A stretch of 64,000 nt of DNA from Leucobacter triazinivorans (GCF_004208635.1 NZ_CP035806.1:2046001-2110000); one strand, 5' to 3'; shown: positions 51,656-60,374, counted from the first letter of the stretch. Notes: generated by a model not told the origin, from the sequence alone. Translations and numbers: made by a program.

Positions 51656-52755
51656 GCGGCCGGCTGGCCCGGGCTGGTGTGCTGCGGGAGATCGGCCGGC
51701 CGTTCTCCATCGAGGAGGTGGAGCTGCTGGCTCCCGCTGCGGGGCGGGTCATCGTGCGGACTCACGCGAGCCCGTTCTGCTCGACCGATGTGAAGAACTG
51801 GAAGGGGCAACTCTACAAGATTCCGCCGACGATCCTCGGGCACGCCTCCATCGGCGAGGTCGTCGAGGTCGGTCCCGGCGCCCCGGCAGCGCTCGTCGGC
51901 CGCCGGGTCGTGGTGCCGGGCACCCCGGAGTGCGGAGCGTGCTACTACTGTTCGATCGGCGAGCCGTGGCAGTGCGGCGAGCTCTTCGACCTCGGGGGCA
52001 TCTACCCGGATGTGGCGCGAGGCGCCGATGGCGCCCTCATCTCGTGCGCCGGCTGCGTCGGCGGCTATGCGGAGTTGATGTCGATCTCTGCGAACCAGGT
52101 CTTCCCCATCGACTCCGACCTGCCCTCCGACGTGCTCTCGATGCTCGGCTGCGGCGTCAGCACCGGAGTCGGGTCGGTCGTCAACATCGCTGGGCTGCGG
52201 CCGGGTGAGAGCGTCGCGATCGTCGGCGCCGGGCACCTGGGGCTCTGGATGCTGCAGGCCGCGCGCGCCTTCGGCGCGGGGCGGATCTTCGTCATCGAGC
52301 CGCACGCCGGGCGGCGCGCCATCGCCGAGCGACTCGGGGCCGACCTCGTGCTCGACGGCGTCGACGGCGAGGCGACCGTGGCGCGCGTGCAGGAGGCGAC
52401 GGGTGGGCGCGGCGTCGATATCGCGCTGGAAGCCGCTGGGCCCACCGCCGCGCAGCGGCTCGCCGTGCGGCTCACGCGCCGCGGCGGCCGGACTGTGCTC
52501 AGTGGATTCGAGATCGGCGGGGCGGATGTCGCGTTGCCCCAGGTCGAGACCGCGCTGCAGAGCCGCCAGATCCTGAGCACGCAGAACGGCCACGTGCACA
52601 TGCGCACTGACCTGCAGCGCTACGCCGGGCTGCTGGAGCGCGGCCTGCTCGATCCCAAACCCGTCTACACCCGCAGCTACGCGCTCGACGAGCTCGATCT
52701 CGCGCGCGATCGCTCCGGATCGCTCGAGGATGTCTGCGGCATCGTCGTGTTCTGA
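51652..52755 (+). CDS. Zinc-dependent alcohol dehydrogenase, copy 2
   Basis: A 367-residue medium-chain dehydrogenase paralogous to those at 36.5 and 61.4 kb. PFCSTDVKNW and ILGHASIGE hold catalytic-zinc ligands, PECGACYYCSIGEPWQC the structural-zinc cysteines, and GAGHLGLWMLQAARAFGAG binds NAD. The GTG start overlaps the SDR stop. It is the last gene of the plus-strand run, followed by a strong terminator. Confidence 0.88.
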   Translation: MSGRLARAGVLREIGRPFSIEEVELLAPAAGRVIVRTHASPFCSTDVKNWKGQLYKIPPTILGHASIGEVVEVGPGAPAALVGRRVVVPGTPECGACYYCSIGEPWQCGELFDLGGIYPDVARGADGALISCAGCVGGYAELMSISANQVFPIDSDLPSDVLSMLGCGVSTGVGSVVNIAGLRPGESVAIVGAGHLGLWMLQAARAFGAGRIFVIEPHAGRRAIAERLGADLVLDGVDGEATVARVQEATGGRGVDIALEAAGPTAAQRLAVRLTRRGGRTVLSGFEIGGADVALPQVETALQSRQILSTQNGHVHMRTDLQRYAGLLERGLLDPKPVYTRSYALDELDLARDRSGSLEDVCGIVVF

Positions 52756-52824
52756 CCGTCGTTCACCGGTCCCGCACCACTCCGCGCTGACTGTTTCGGT
52801 GGGTGGCCGTCCCGGATCGACGTC

Positions 52825-52867
52825 GAGGCCCCCGGTTGCCGCACTCGTCGCGGTGACCGGGGGCCTC
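52825..52867. terminator. Stem-loop between convergent genes
   Basis: GAGGCCCCCGGT (52825-52836) pairs with ACCGGGGGCCTC (52856-52867). It sits 70 bases after the alcohol dehydrogenase stop and just before the end of the convergent oxidase gene, so it can terminate both. Confidence 0.75.
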
Positions 52868-52885
52868 CCCATTCGGGCTTGCTTC

Positions 52886-54445
52886 TCAGTCGCGGTAGCG
52901 CGCCGGCCAGATCCCGTGCCGCCCCGGCATGATGATGCCGCGCGGGTCGACGGCGTCCTTGACGGACTCGACGAAACGGCGGTACGCGTGGTCCCCGAAG
53001 GAGTACTGCGCAGCTGCCCGGTCCATCACGTCGATGTGGGCGCGGTACTCCCCATAGCCGAGTTCCGCGATCTCGTCGATGAGCAGTCGCACAGTGTCGA
53101 AGGTGTCCTGCACGTGCTGTGGATCGCGTCGGTCGAAGCTCAGCGAGCTGACGATCATGGCGCTACGGTCGTTCGTCGGGAAGATCGCGCAGACGAAGTT
53201 CGCCCCGGTGCGCTCGATCACGCGCTGTTTGATCCGTTCTACCACGGCGACGACTTCGCGCCCCTGCAGCGGGACGATCGGGGAGAACCCGACGTGGCCC
53301 ACCCAGTCGGGCATCTGCTCCATCATCTCCATCCCGGGAATCCCGGCCGAGATCTTCTGCATGAAGGTATCGATCTCATCCCAGTTCTCCGGCGTGAAAC
53401 GTCCGAGCACATCGACACGGGACCCCTCGAGGGCGCCCCAGGCCTCCTGGATCCGCCGCAGGTGGTGCTCCACGACGGGGGCATCGCCCCACAGCGCAGT
53501 GCGCACGCCCCAGCGTCCGATGCCGGTCGCTGCAGCGAGTCCGTCCAGACGCTCCTCCGGCCAGGTGGCGTCGGCGCCGGGGAACATGCCGAGGTGCTCG
53601 GGGAACTGCGTGCCCATCGTGATGAGGTTCTGCAGATTCGGCACGCCTCGAATGACTCCGTCGAGGCGCAGCTCGCGGATGATGTCGATGGCTTGGCCGA
53701 GCTGGTGCTCCGCCGGGACCGAGAGGTACAGCGGCATGTAGGCCTTCGGGCGGCGCATGAGCCAGACGCCCATGCGCGTGACGATGCCGAAGTTTGACTG
53801 GGTGAATAGCGGGTCGAGCGTGGGGCCGAGCCCGCGCTTGTAGACGTGCCAGGATGGGGAATCCGGGAGCGCCCCCATGCCGGTGCGAAGCAGCGAGCCG
53901 TCTGCGAGCACGACCTCCATGCCGGTGGGCGCCTGGAAGTCGGTGCCGAGTGGCAGATAGGTCATGCCGTTGTCCATCGAGTTGCCGATGATGGAGCCCC
54001 AGCCGACGTCGGGGACGGAGAGCATGAGCTCATCGCCGAGCTCGTGCAGTGCGGCGTGGAGGTCGATCCAGCGCACGCCGGGTTCCACGACTGCGTAGGC
54101 GAGTTCAGTATCGATGTGGAGGATTCGGTTCATCCTGCGGAGGCTGACCAGCAGCGAGCCCGCGACACGGGGCGAGGGGCCTCCGTAGCCGTTGTTGCGT
54201 CCCTGCGATGAGACCCAGATGGGGATCTCGAAGCGGTTCGCGATGCGGACGACCTCCTGCAGCTGCTCCCGGTCGGCAGGGAAAGCCGCACCGCAGGAAT
54301 CATAGCTGCGGTCCTCGGCGTGCCAGTAGGGATCGCGGTACTCGTCGCGCTCCTCCTCGGTGAGGAGCATGTGCTCGCGGCCGACGACGGCGATGAGCGC
54401 GTCGCGGGCTGCGGTGGGGAGCTGGAACGGTGCGGGCTGCGGCAT
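52886..54445 (-). CDS. VAO-family FAD-linked phenol oxidase, copy 2
   Basis: A 519-residue paralogue of the gene at 47.8 kb, roughly two-thirds identical over the N-terminal domain by eye. DEYRDPYWHAEDRSYDSCGA, SSQGRNNGYGGPSPRVAGS, AYAVVEPGVRWIDLH and the C-terminal PGRHGIWP are shared. The start is set by MPQPAPFQLP after GGCGAGGAT. It is downstream of a cupin gene on the same strand, and the two share the AT-rich promoter region at 54.9 kb. Confidence 0.85.
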   Translation of the reverse strand: MPQPAPFQLPTAARDALIAVVGREHMLLTEEERDEYRDPYWHAEDRSYDSCGAAFPADREQLQEVVRIANRFEIPIWVSSQGRNNGYGGPSPRVAGSLLVSLRRMNRILHIDTELAYAVVEPGVRWIDLHAALHELGDELMLSVPDVGWGSIIGNSMDNGMTYLPLGTDFQAPTGMEVVLADGSLLRTGMGALPDSPSWHVYKRGLGPTLDPLFTQSNFGIVTRMGVWLMRRPKAYMPLYLSVPAEHQLGQAIDIIRELRLDGVIRGVPNLQNLITMGTQFPEHLGMFPGADATWPEERLDGLAAATGIGRWGVRTALWGDAPVVEHHLRRIQEAWGALEGSRVDVLGRFTPENWDEIDTFMQKISAGIPGMEMMEQMPDWVGHVGFSPIVPLQGREVVAVVERIKQRVIERTGANFVCAIFPTNDRSAMIVSSLSFDRRDPQHVQDTFDTVRLLIDEIAELGYGEYRAHIDVMDRAAAQYSFGDHAYRRFVESVKDAVDPRGIIMPGRHGIWPARYRD

Positions 54446-54458
54446 GAGATCCTCGCCC

Positions 54459-54860
54459 CTATCCGCGGCGGGCCGCGGCGGCGGCGCGGGCGTACTCGTC
54501 GTCGGTGACCTCGTCGAGCCAGGTCGTCTCGCCGAGTGAGATGGCGGTGTGGCCCATCAGAGAGTCCTCGCCCCCGCCGTGCCAGTGGTGCTCGCCGGCC
54601 TCGATCCAGACGGTGTCGCCCTGCCGGATCTCCCGCGTTGTACCGTCTTCGCCGGTGACGTAGCCCCGTCCGCGGAACACCTGCAGAATCTGCCCGCGCT
54701 CGTGGAAGTGCCAGTACGTGCGCGCGCACGGGGTGAAGATGACGGAGTTGATCTTCACGTCGGCGTGGTCGGTCATGACGGCGTCCGCCCACACTTCGCC
54801 GGTGAAGGTGTGCTCGGAGCGCGTAGAGGGGGTGCCTGCTCGGCCAGCGATGACGCGCAT
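54459..54860 (-). CDS. Cupin-domain protein
   Basis: A 133-residue single-domain cupin. Motif 1 is YWHFHERGQILQVFRGRG (His, His, Glu) and motif 2 is GDTVWIEAGEHHWHG. Metal binding is therefore likely. Such small cupins near flavin oxidases can be isomerases, decarboxylases or sensors. First gene of the minus-strand pair with the oxidase; GGAGTCG precedes the ATG. It is divergent from the reductase fusion gene. Confidence 0.84.
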   Translation of the reverse strand: MRVIAGRAGTPSTRSEHTFTGEVWADAVMTDHADVKINSVIFTPCARTYWHFHERGQILQVFRGRGYVTGEDGTTREIRQGDTVWIEAGEHHWHGGGEDSLMGHTAISLGETTWLDEVTDDEYARAAAAARRG

Positions 54861-54925
54861 GGGAGCGACTCCTTTCCTGAGTGTTGGATTGTCGGACGAT
54901 ACGCTAGCAGTCCGTTCCGAGAATT

Positions 54926-54950
54926 AATAGTTTTAATAACTGTAACTATT
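54926..54950. promoter_or_regulatory. Candidate operator between cupin and reductase genes
   Basis: AATAGTT-N11-AACTATT, with a nested TAGTT-N5-AACT, in very AT-rich DNA. It resembles the elements at 32306-32320 and 35998-36022, suggesting shared control, probably by the MarR protein. Confidence 0.5.
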
Positions 54951-55004
54951 TTGCTAGGCTGACGTCGTCGTTATCGGAAGTGGCGTATCGCGAAGGAGCG
55001 AAGC

Positions 55005-56135
55005 ATGTCAGCAGTAGTCAAGACCACCGAGCAGAAGGCCCCCTCGAAGGGGGAGTTCCGCGATGTGATGGGGCGGTTCGCCAGCGGTGTTACCGTGATC
55101 ACCGCCCACGAGGATGGTGTCGATTTCGGCGCAGCAGTGAGCGCGGTCAGCTCCCTTTCCGACGAGCCCCCCATGCTCCTCGTGTGCCTGAACGTCAGTT
55201 CAACCACGGGCCAGGCGGTGAAGCGCACCGGCACCTTCGCGGTGAATGTGCTCGCCGAGGATTCCGCGCCGCTCGCGTACCGGTTCGCTTCGCGCGGAGA
55301 TGACAAGTTCTCCTCGGTCGCGTTCGAGCGGGGAGAGGGCGAGGTGCCGCTGATCTCCGGGTCGATCGCGCACTTCGAGTGCGAGGTGCAGGAGGCCGTG
55401 CGCGGCGGGACCCACTTCGTCTTCCTGGCTCGTGTGCGCCGGGTGAGCTCGACTCCGGGCAACCCGCTGGCGTACTTCCGCGGATCGTTCGGTCGGATGG
55501 AGATGAACGCCGACGCCGTTGCGCTGCGCGCGGTGCGCGACTACGTGGTCACCAGAGTCTCCGATGTCGCGGTGCCGTTGGATGCGGAGGGCATGGCCGG
55601 CGAGCTCGACCTCGAGGTCGGCCGCACCTTCAGCGCGCTGATCGCGCTCGCGGGAGAAGGGCTCGTCAAGCGCATCGGCACGGCCTTCGAGGTGGAGCCC
55701 GTGCCGGATCTCGTGCTCTACGACTACTACTCCGCCAAGCTCTCGATCGAGCTCGGCGTCGCCGCGCAGACGGTGGGACGGGCTTCGCCCGAGCAGCTCG
55801 CCGAGCTCCGGCGCCTGATGGAGGCAACTCTCGAGCACGTCGACGGCGATCGATTCATCGACCCCGAGGCCTGGGTGGTTTCGAACGCGGAGTTCCACGA
55901 GTACCTCGTCGGCCTCGCCGGCAGCGTGATCCTCGATGAGACCTATCGCGGTCTGCAGCTGCGCGCGATCGAGCGACGGGCGATCACCGCCACGACGCGG
56001 GCGACGTCTGAGCTGCTCGAGGATCACCGGGCGATCGTTGCCGGTTACGAGGCCGGGGACGTCGATGCGGTGCTCGCCACGTTGCAGGCGCACGCTCACC
56101 GTGCGGCGCAGACGCGCGCTGCGCTGGCGGGCTGA
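55005..56135 (+). CDS. Flavin reductase fused to a GntR/FCD-type regulator module
   Basis: A 376-residue two-part protein. Residues 18-165 are an HpaC/RutF-like FMN reductase (VMGRFASGVTVITAHEDG, LLVCLNVSSTTGQAVKRTG, FAVNVLAEDS, ISGSIAHFECEV). Residues 172-233 look like a GntR winged helix (LDAEGMAGELDLEVGRTFSA, LAGEGLVKR). Residues 240-376 look like an FCD domain with metal-ligand candidates His298 (NAEFHEYL), His341 (EDHRAI) and His363/365. The natural partners are the two flavin monooxygenases of the island. Acinetobacter HPA hydroxylase reductase C1 has an analogous fusion to a MarR-like domain that makes it substrate-responsive, so ligand-gated reductase activity is the favoured inference. 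Confidence 0.85.
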   Translation: MSAVVKTTEQKAPSKGEFRDVMGRFASGVTVITAHEDGVDFGAAVSAVSSLSDEPPMLLVCLNVSSTTGQAVKRTGTFAVNVLAEDSAPLAYRFASRGDDKFSSVAFERGEGEVPLISGSIAHFECEVQEAVRGGTHFVFLARVRRVSSTPGNPLAYFRGSFGRMEMNADAVALRAVRDYVVTRVSDVAVPLDAEGMAGELDLEVGRTFSALIALAGEGLVKRIGTAFEVEPVPDLVLYDYYSAKLSIELGVAAQTVGRASPEQLAELRRLMEATLEHVDGDRFIDPEAWVVSNAEFHEYLVGLAGSVILDETYRGLQLRAIERRAITATTRATSELLEDHRAIVAGYEAGDVDAVLATLQAHAHRAAQTRAALAG

Positions 56136-56291
56136 CGCGGCGCGGTCACCGCGTTCGCGCGGACCTTCTTCGCGCCCGGGCGCGCGCCGGTGTCGACCCC
56201 GTTCGCCGTGACGGCCGCGAGATGATCGGTGACGTGCCGGACTCCGCGGTGATGCCCCGGAGAACGCGACAGATATCAATTCGTGATGAAC

Positions 56292-56312
56292 GTGTTTAGC
56301 GCTAGCGAACAC
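56292..56312. promoter_or_regulatory. LacI-like operator upstream of the RbsB-like gene
   Basis: GTGTT-N11-AACAC with TAGCGCTAGC at its centre is a near-perfect 21-base palindrome, of the kind bound by LacI-family repressors. It lies 120 bases before the binding-protein gene. No LacI gene is in the window. Confidence 0.4.
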
Positions 56313-56332
56313 ATCGCTGACGTATTAGAGTA

Positions 56333-56345
56333 TCGTCATACAGTA
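56333..56345. promoter_or_regulatory. GntR/FCD-type operator, copy 3
   Basis: The complement reads CTGTATGACGA, close to TNGTNNNACNA, and the 11-mer GTCATACAGTA is the exact complement of a sequence at copy 1. It probably links the second ABC importer to the GntR regulator. Confidence 0.5.
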
Positions 56346-56432
56346 TGTCGAAACGGGTCCCGGGCCGTGACCGCACCGACCGGGACGCCGGGTCGACATA
56401 TATCAACGCCGTGTGTAAACAAAGGAGTGAAC

Positions 56433-57629
56433 ATGGATCGACGTACCAGAACAGCCCGCCTGCGGGGGATCTCGGCTGCCGCCATCGCGGTCGGCCTTGC
56501 GCTGACGGGCTGTGCCTCGACCGGAGGCGCCGATGCCACCGGAACCGACGGTGGCACCGACGCCACCGCCGTGAGCTACCGCGCTGCCGACGGCAGCTGT
56601 GACGCAGCCCCGCGCGAAGGCGTCGCCTTCGACGAAGCGGAGACCCTGATCGAGAGCTTCCGCCAGCAGGCCGACAGTCTGCTCCAGACCGAACCGTTGC
56701 CTGCGGCGATCCCTGAGGGGACGACGGTGGCCTTCCTGAACAACGACACCCCGGTCGCTTCTCTGATGTACGAGAACATGGTGCTCGCGGCAGAGGCCGC
56801 CGGCGTCGAGCTGCAGAATGTCAGCACGGGCACCGACGCGCAGAGCATCAATTCGGCGTTGAACTCGGTCGTCGAATCCGACCCCGACATTCTGATCTCC
56901 ACCTCAGTCGACGCCGTGTTCTTCCAGGACCAGCTGACGCAGCTGCAGGAGCAGGGCACTTCGATCGTCTACGCCTCGCAGATGAACGCCGAGGAGTACG
57001 GCCTCGATGACACGCTCGGCGGTTACAACGGGTCACTTGTCAACGGCGAGCTGCTCGCCGCGAGTGCCATCGCCTTCACCTGCGGTACCGGCACCGACTT
57101 CGTCTACTACAACATCCCCGAGCTGAGCTTCTCTGCAGTGGTGCAGGGCGCGCTCGAGGAGAAGCTCGCAGAGCTCTGCGCAGATTGCACGCTGCGCGTG
57201 GTCGACATCTCCATCCTCGAGTCCAGCCCCGCCGATGCGATCGTGAGCGACCTGCAGGCGAACCCCGACACCGATTTCTTCGTGACGACAGGCGATCAGT
57301 TCCAGATCGGGCTGCAGGAGAAGGCCGAACTCGCCGGGCTCACCAACGCAGTTGGGCTCGGTCAGGGCTCGCTGCCGCAGAACATTCAGCAGACCGTCGA
57401 CGGGCAGCAGATCGCGGCGCACGCAGTCGACTTCAGCATGTTCATGTGGGCGCTGCTGGACGAGGGGCTGCGCAAGCAGCAGGACGTCTGGACACCCTAC
57501 ACCGACTGGCAGCGCGTCAGCCGGTCGACCTCGCGCGTGCTCACTCAGGAGAACGCCGGGGAGTTCGTCGCAGGCTTCGTCGCCTTCCCGGGGATGGAAG
57601 ACGCCTACATGGAACTCTGGGGCGTCTGA
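56433..57629 (+). CDS. Sugar-type ABC transporter substrate-binding lipoprotein (RbsB fold)
   Basis: A 398-residue type I periplasmic-binding-fold lipoprotein. The signal ends in LTGC (Cys27). After a Gly/Thr/Asp linker the core shows TVAFLNNDTPVASLMYENMV, DPDILISTSVDAVFF and TDFFVTTGDQ, as in RbsB/LsrB relatives. Two cysteines (LCADC) are a small oddity. AAAGGAG precedes the ATG. It starts an operon with an RbsA-type ATPase and one permease. In this island the ligand may be a glycoside or an aromatic compound rather than ribose. Confidence 0.85.
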   Translation: MDRRTRTARLRGISAAAIAVGLALTGCASTGGADATGTDGGTDATAVSYRAADGSCDAAPREGVAFDEAETLIESFRQQADSLLQTEPLPAAIPEGTTVAFLNNDTPVASLMYENMVLAAEAAGVELQNVSTGTDAQSINSALNSVVESDPDILISTSVDAVFFQDQLTQLQEQGTSIVYASQMNAEEYGLDDTLGGYNGSLVNGELLAASAIAFTCGTGTDFVYYNIPELSFSAVVQGALEEKLAELCADCTLRVVDISILESSPADAIVSDLQANPDTDFFVTTGDQFQIGLQEKAELAGLTNAVGLGQGSLPQNIQQTVDGQQIAAHAVDFSMFMWALLDEGLRKQQDVWTPYTDWQRVSRSTSRVLTQENAGEFVAGFVAFPGMEDAYMELWGV

Positions 57630-57717
57630 GCGGATTCCGCTCCGTGCCGTGCACGACCGGGGCGGCGTAGGCGACTGCGCCGCCCCGGGACGACAGGAAG
57701 ACGATGAGGGTGCAATA

Positions 57718-59253
57718 GTGGTAGCAAATGATGGCAGCCGCGAGGAGGATGGATCCGCGCCGCAGCAGCTCCTGACCGTGTCGGGAATCGTGAAGGAATT
57801 CCCGGGACTCCGGGCGCTCGACGACGTCTCGCTCGATCTCGCCAGTGGCGAGATCGTCGCGGTCGTCGGGCACAACGGATCGGGCAAATCGACGCTCGTG
57901 AAGATCCTCGCCGGGATCTACACGGAGGACGCCGGCGAGGTGCACCTCGCGAACGATGCCGGTGAGCAATCGGAACTGTACGTGATCCACCAGGATCTCG
58001 GCCTCGCTGCAGAGCTCACGGCGATCGAGAACCTCGGCCTCTCCAGGGATACCGGGATCCGAGGGCTCTTCCCGTTCCGCGCCGGTGTCGAACGGGCCCA
58101 TGCCCGAGAGCTGATCTCCCGCTTCGGGGAGCCGTTCGACGTCGACGTGCCGGTCGGCACGCTCGCCCCGGCGCAGCGATCGATCATCGCGATCGCGCGA
58201 GCTCTGGACGGCTGGGCCCATCCGCACAACGTGCTCATCCTGGATGAGCCCACGGAGGCCCTGCACGCGAGCGAGGTCGAAGTGCTCTTCGCCGCCGTGC
58301 GGAGACTCGCGGCGGCGGGCGCCGGGGTCATCTTCATCTCCCACCGACTTGACGAGGTCATGGACCTCGCCGACCGCGTCGTCGTGCTCCGGGACGGCGC
58401 GAAGGTCGCAGACGAGTCCACCGCGACGCTCGACCATGACCGGTTGGTGACTTTCGTGACGGGGGTGACGAAGGAGGAGGAAGAGCACGGTACCAGCGGC
58501 CGCACCGTCGGCGAGATCGTGCTCGACGTCACCGGTCTCTCCGGCGAGGCCATCGAGGAGGTCGACCTCCAGGTCCGCGCCGGCGAAGTCGTCGGCATCG
58601 CCGGCGTGCTCGGTTCGGGGCGCGAGGCGCTGCCGGCGATGATCTTCGGGACTGAGGAATGCACCGAGCGCGAGTTCGCGCTCGCGGGCGAACCCTACGA
58701 GCGGCGCTCGCCGCAGGAGAGCATCCGGCGCGGGATCGGATTCGTGCCGGGCGACCGGGCGAAGTACGGCTCGGTGCGACCGTTGACCGCTCGCGAGAAC
58801 ATGACCCTGCCCAACTTCTCCGAGTTGACGACACCTTTCGGTACGGTCGACGAGCGCGCCGAGCGCCGCCACGCCGCGCAGCTCATCGCGGAGTACGGGG
58901 TGCGACCCCCGCGCCCCGAGCAGGTGTTCTCCCAGTTCTCGGGCGGTAACCAGCAGAAGATCGTGTTCGCCAAGTGGCTGCGCAACGACCCTTCGCTCCT
59001 GCTGTTGGAGGAACCGACGCAGGGTGTGGACATCGGGGCGAAGCGCGCGATCTACGACGCTGTGGACCGCGTGGCTTCCGCGGGAACCGCGGTGCTCGTC
59101 TGCTCCTCTGACGCGAAAGAACTCGTACGCCTGTGCGACCGCGTCCTGGTGCTGCGCGACGGACGTGTGGGCGCCGAACTCTCGGGGGACAGCCTCACCG
59201 AGTCACGACTGATCATGGAGGGCTACGGCCTGATGAGCGAGGAATCGAAATGA
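57718..59253 (+). CDS. Sugar-type ABC transporter, double ATP-binding protein (RbsA/MglA-like)
   Basis: A 511-residue tandem ATPase. The first half has Walker A GHNGSGKST and Walker B VLILDEPTEAL with a weak signature (LAPAQRSIIAIARAL). The second half has the degenerate P-loop GIAGVLGSGREAL, the signature FSGGNQQKIVFAKWL and Walker B LLLLEEPTQGVDIGAKR. This asymmetric pattern is normal for RbsA-type proteins. The GTG at 57718 follows GAGGG by seven bases. Confidence 0.88.
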   Translation: MVANDGSREEDGSAPQQLLTVSGIVKEFPGLRALDDVSLDLASGEIVAVVGHNGSGKSTLVKILAGIYTEDAGEVHLANDAGEQSELYVIHQDLGLAAELTAIENLGLSRDTGIRGLFPFRAGVERAHARELISRFGEPFDVDVPVGTLAPAQRSIIAIARALDGWAHPHNVLILDEPTEALHASEVEVLFAAVRRLAAAGAGVIFISHRLDEVMDLADRVVVLRDGAKVADESTATLDHDRLVTFVTGVTKEEEEHGTSGRTVGEIVLDVTGLSGEAIEEVDLQVRAGEVVGIAGVLGSGREALPAMIFGTEECTEREFALAGEPYERRSPQESIRRGIGFVPGDRAKYGSVRPLTARENMTLPNFSELTTPFGTVDERAERRHAAQLIAEYGVRPPRPEQVFSQFSGGNQQKIVFAKWLRNDPSLLLLEEPTQGVDIGAKRAIYDAVDRVASAGTAVLVCSSDAKELVRLCDRVLVLRDGRVGAELSGDSLTESRLIMEGYGLMSEESK

Positions 59254-60326
59254 AGAAGACGGAAACCATCGCGTTGCAGCAGGTGGCGCAGGAGCCGCCG
59301 GTGAAGAGTCGGGTGCTCTCCCTGATCTCCTTCCGCAACATCAGCGCGATCTACATCTTCGTGGTGCTGTTCGTGATCTTCGCGCTGATCACCCCGAAGA
59401 CCTTCCTCACGGCGGGTACCTGGCTCGTGCTCCTCGACGCGCAGTCGATCACGGTGCTGGCCGCGATCGCGGTGCTTGTGCCGCTGGTCTGCGGCGTGTT
59501 CAACCTCGCCATCGGCGCAGAGGTCGGATTCGCCGTGATCTTCGTCGCAGTACTGCAGGTGAAGCTCGACCTGCCGTGGGGCCTCGCGGCACCGCTCGCG
59601 ATCCTCGCGGGCGCGCTCATCGGCATCATCTCCGGCCTGCTCGTGACGAAGGCGAAGATCGACTCGTTCATCGCCACTCTCGGCATGAGCTCCGTGCTGA
59701 CCGCCGCCTTGGCCTACCTGTCCGAGAGTCGACAGATCATCGGGCTGCAGGACGGCTTCCGCATGCTTGCGACCAGTGGCATCCCGCTCTCAGCGGCGAA
59801 CCCCAACTTCAAGATCAGCACGCCGGTGTTCATCATGCTCTTCGTCGCCCTCCTCGTCTGGTTCGTGCTGGAGCGCACACCGTTCGGCCGCCGGATGTAC
59901 GCCGTGGGGTACAACCCGGACGGCGCCAGGCTGTCGGGCGTGAACGTCGACCGCATCAAGATCATCTCCCTCGTCGTCGGTGGCATCATCGCTTCGCTCG
60001 CCGGCACTCTCCTCGCCTCGCGGATCAACGCCGGCGACCCCACCGTCGGGCCGGACATGCTTCTCCCCGCGCTCACCGCGGTCTTTCTCGGATCGACGCA
60101 GTTCCGCGGTGGACGATTCAACGTGTGGGGCACCGTCGTCTCCGTGTACGTGCTGGCCGTCGGCATCAAGGGCTTGCAGCTGCTCGGCGCCCAGGGCTGG
60201 GTGAGCGACCTGTTCAACGGCGTTGCGCTGCTCGCCGCGGTCGGGCTCTCGAAGTGGGAGCGCACCTCCCGGCGCGCGGGCGCGATTCGCCGAGTCCTGC
60301 CCTTCCGTAAGAAGTCCTCCGCCTGA
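59250..60326 (+). CDS. Sugar-type ABC transporter permease (RbsC-like)
   Basis: A 358-residue BPD type 2 permease with about eight helices. Family phrases are VCGVFNLAIGAEVGFAVIF, TKAKIDSFIATLGMSSVLTA, GRRMYAVGYNPDGARLSGVN and FLGSTQFRGGRFNVWGT. It overlaps the ATPase gene by four bases. With one permease gene, the channel is presumably a homodimer. Confidence 0.88.
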   Translation: MKKTETIALQQVAQEPPVKSRVLSLISFRNISAIYIFVVLFVIFALITPKTFLTAGTWLVLLDAQSITVLAAIAVLVPLVCGVFNLAIGAEVGFAVIFVAVLQVKLDLPWGLAAPLAILAGALIGIISGLLVTKAKIDSFIATLGMSSVLTAALAYLSESRQIIGLQDGFRMLATSGIPLSAANPNFKISTPVFIMLFVALLVWFVLERTPFGRRMYAVGYNPDGARLSGVNVDRIKIISLVVGGIIASLAGTLLASRINAGDPTVGPDMLLPALTAVFLGSTQFRGGRFNVWGTVVSVYVLAVGIKGLQLLGAQGWVSDLFNGVALLAAVGLSKWERTSRRAGAIRRVLPFRKKSSA

Positions 60327-60374
60327 GCCGCGGCACTGCCGGGCGCCACGTCGGGCTGCACCGCATCATGGCGC

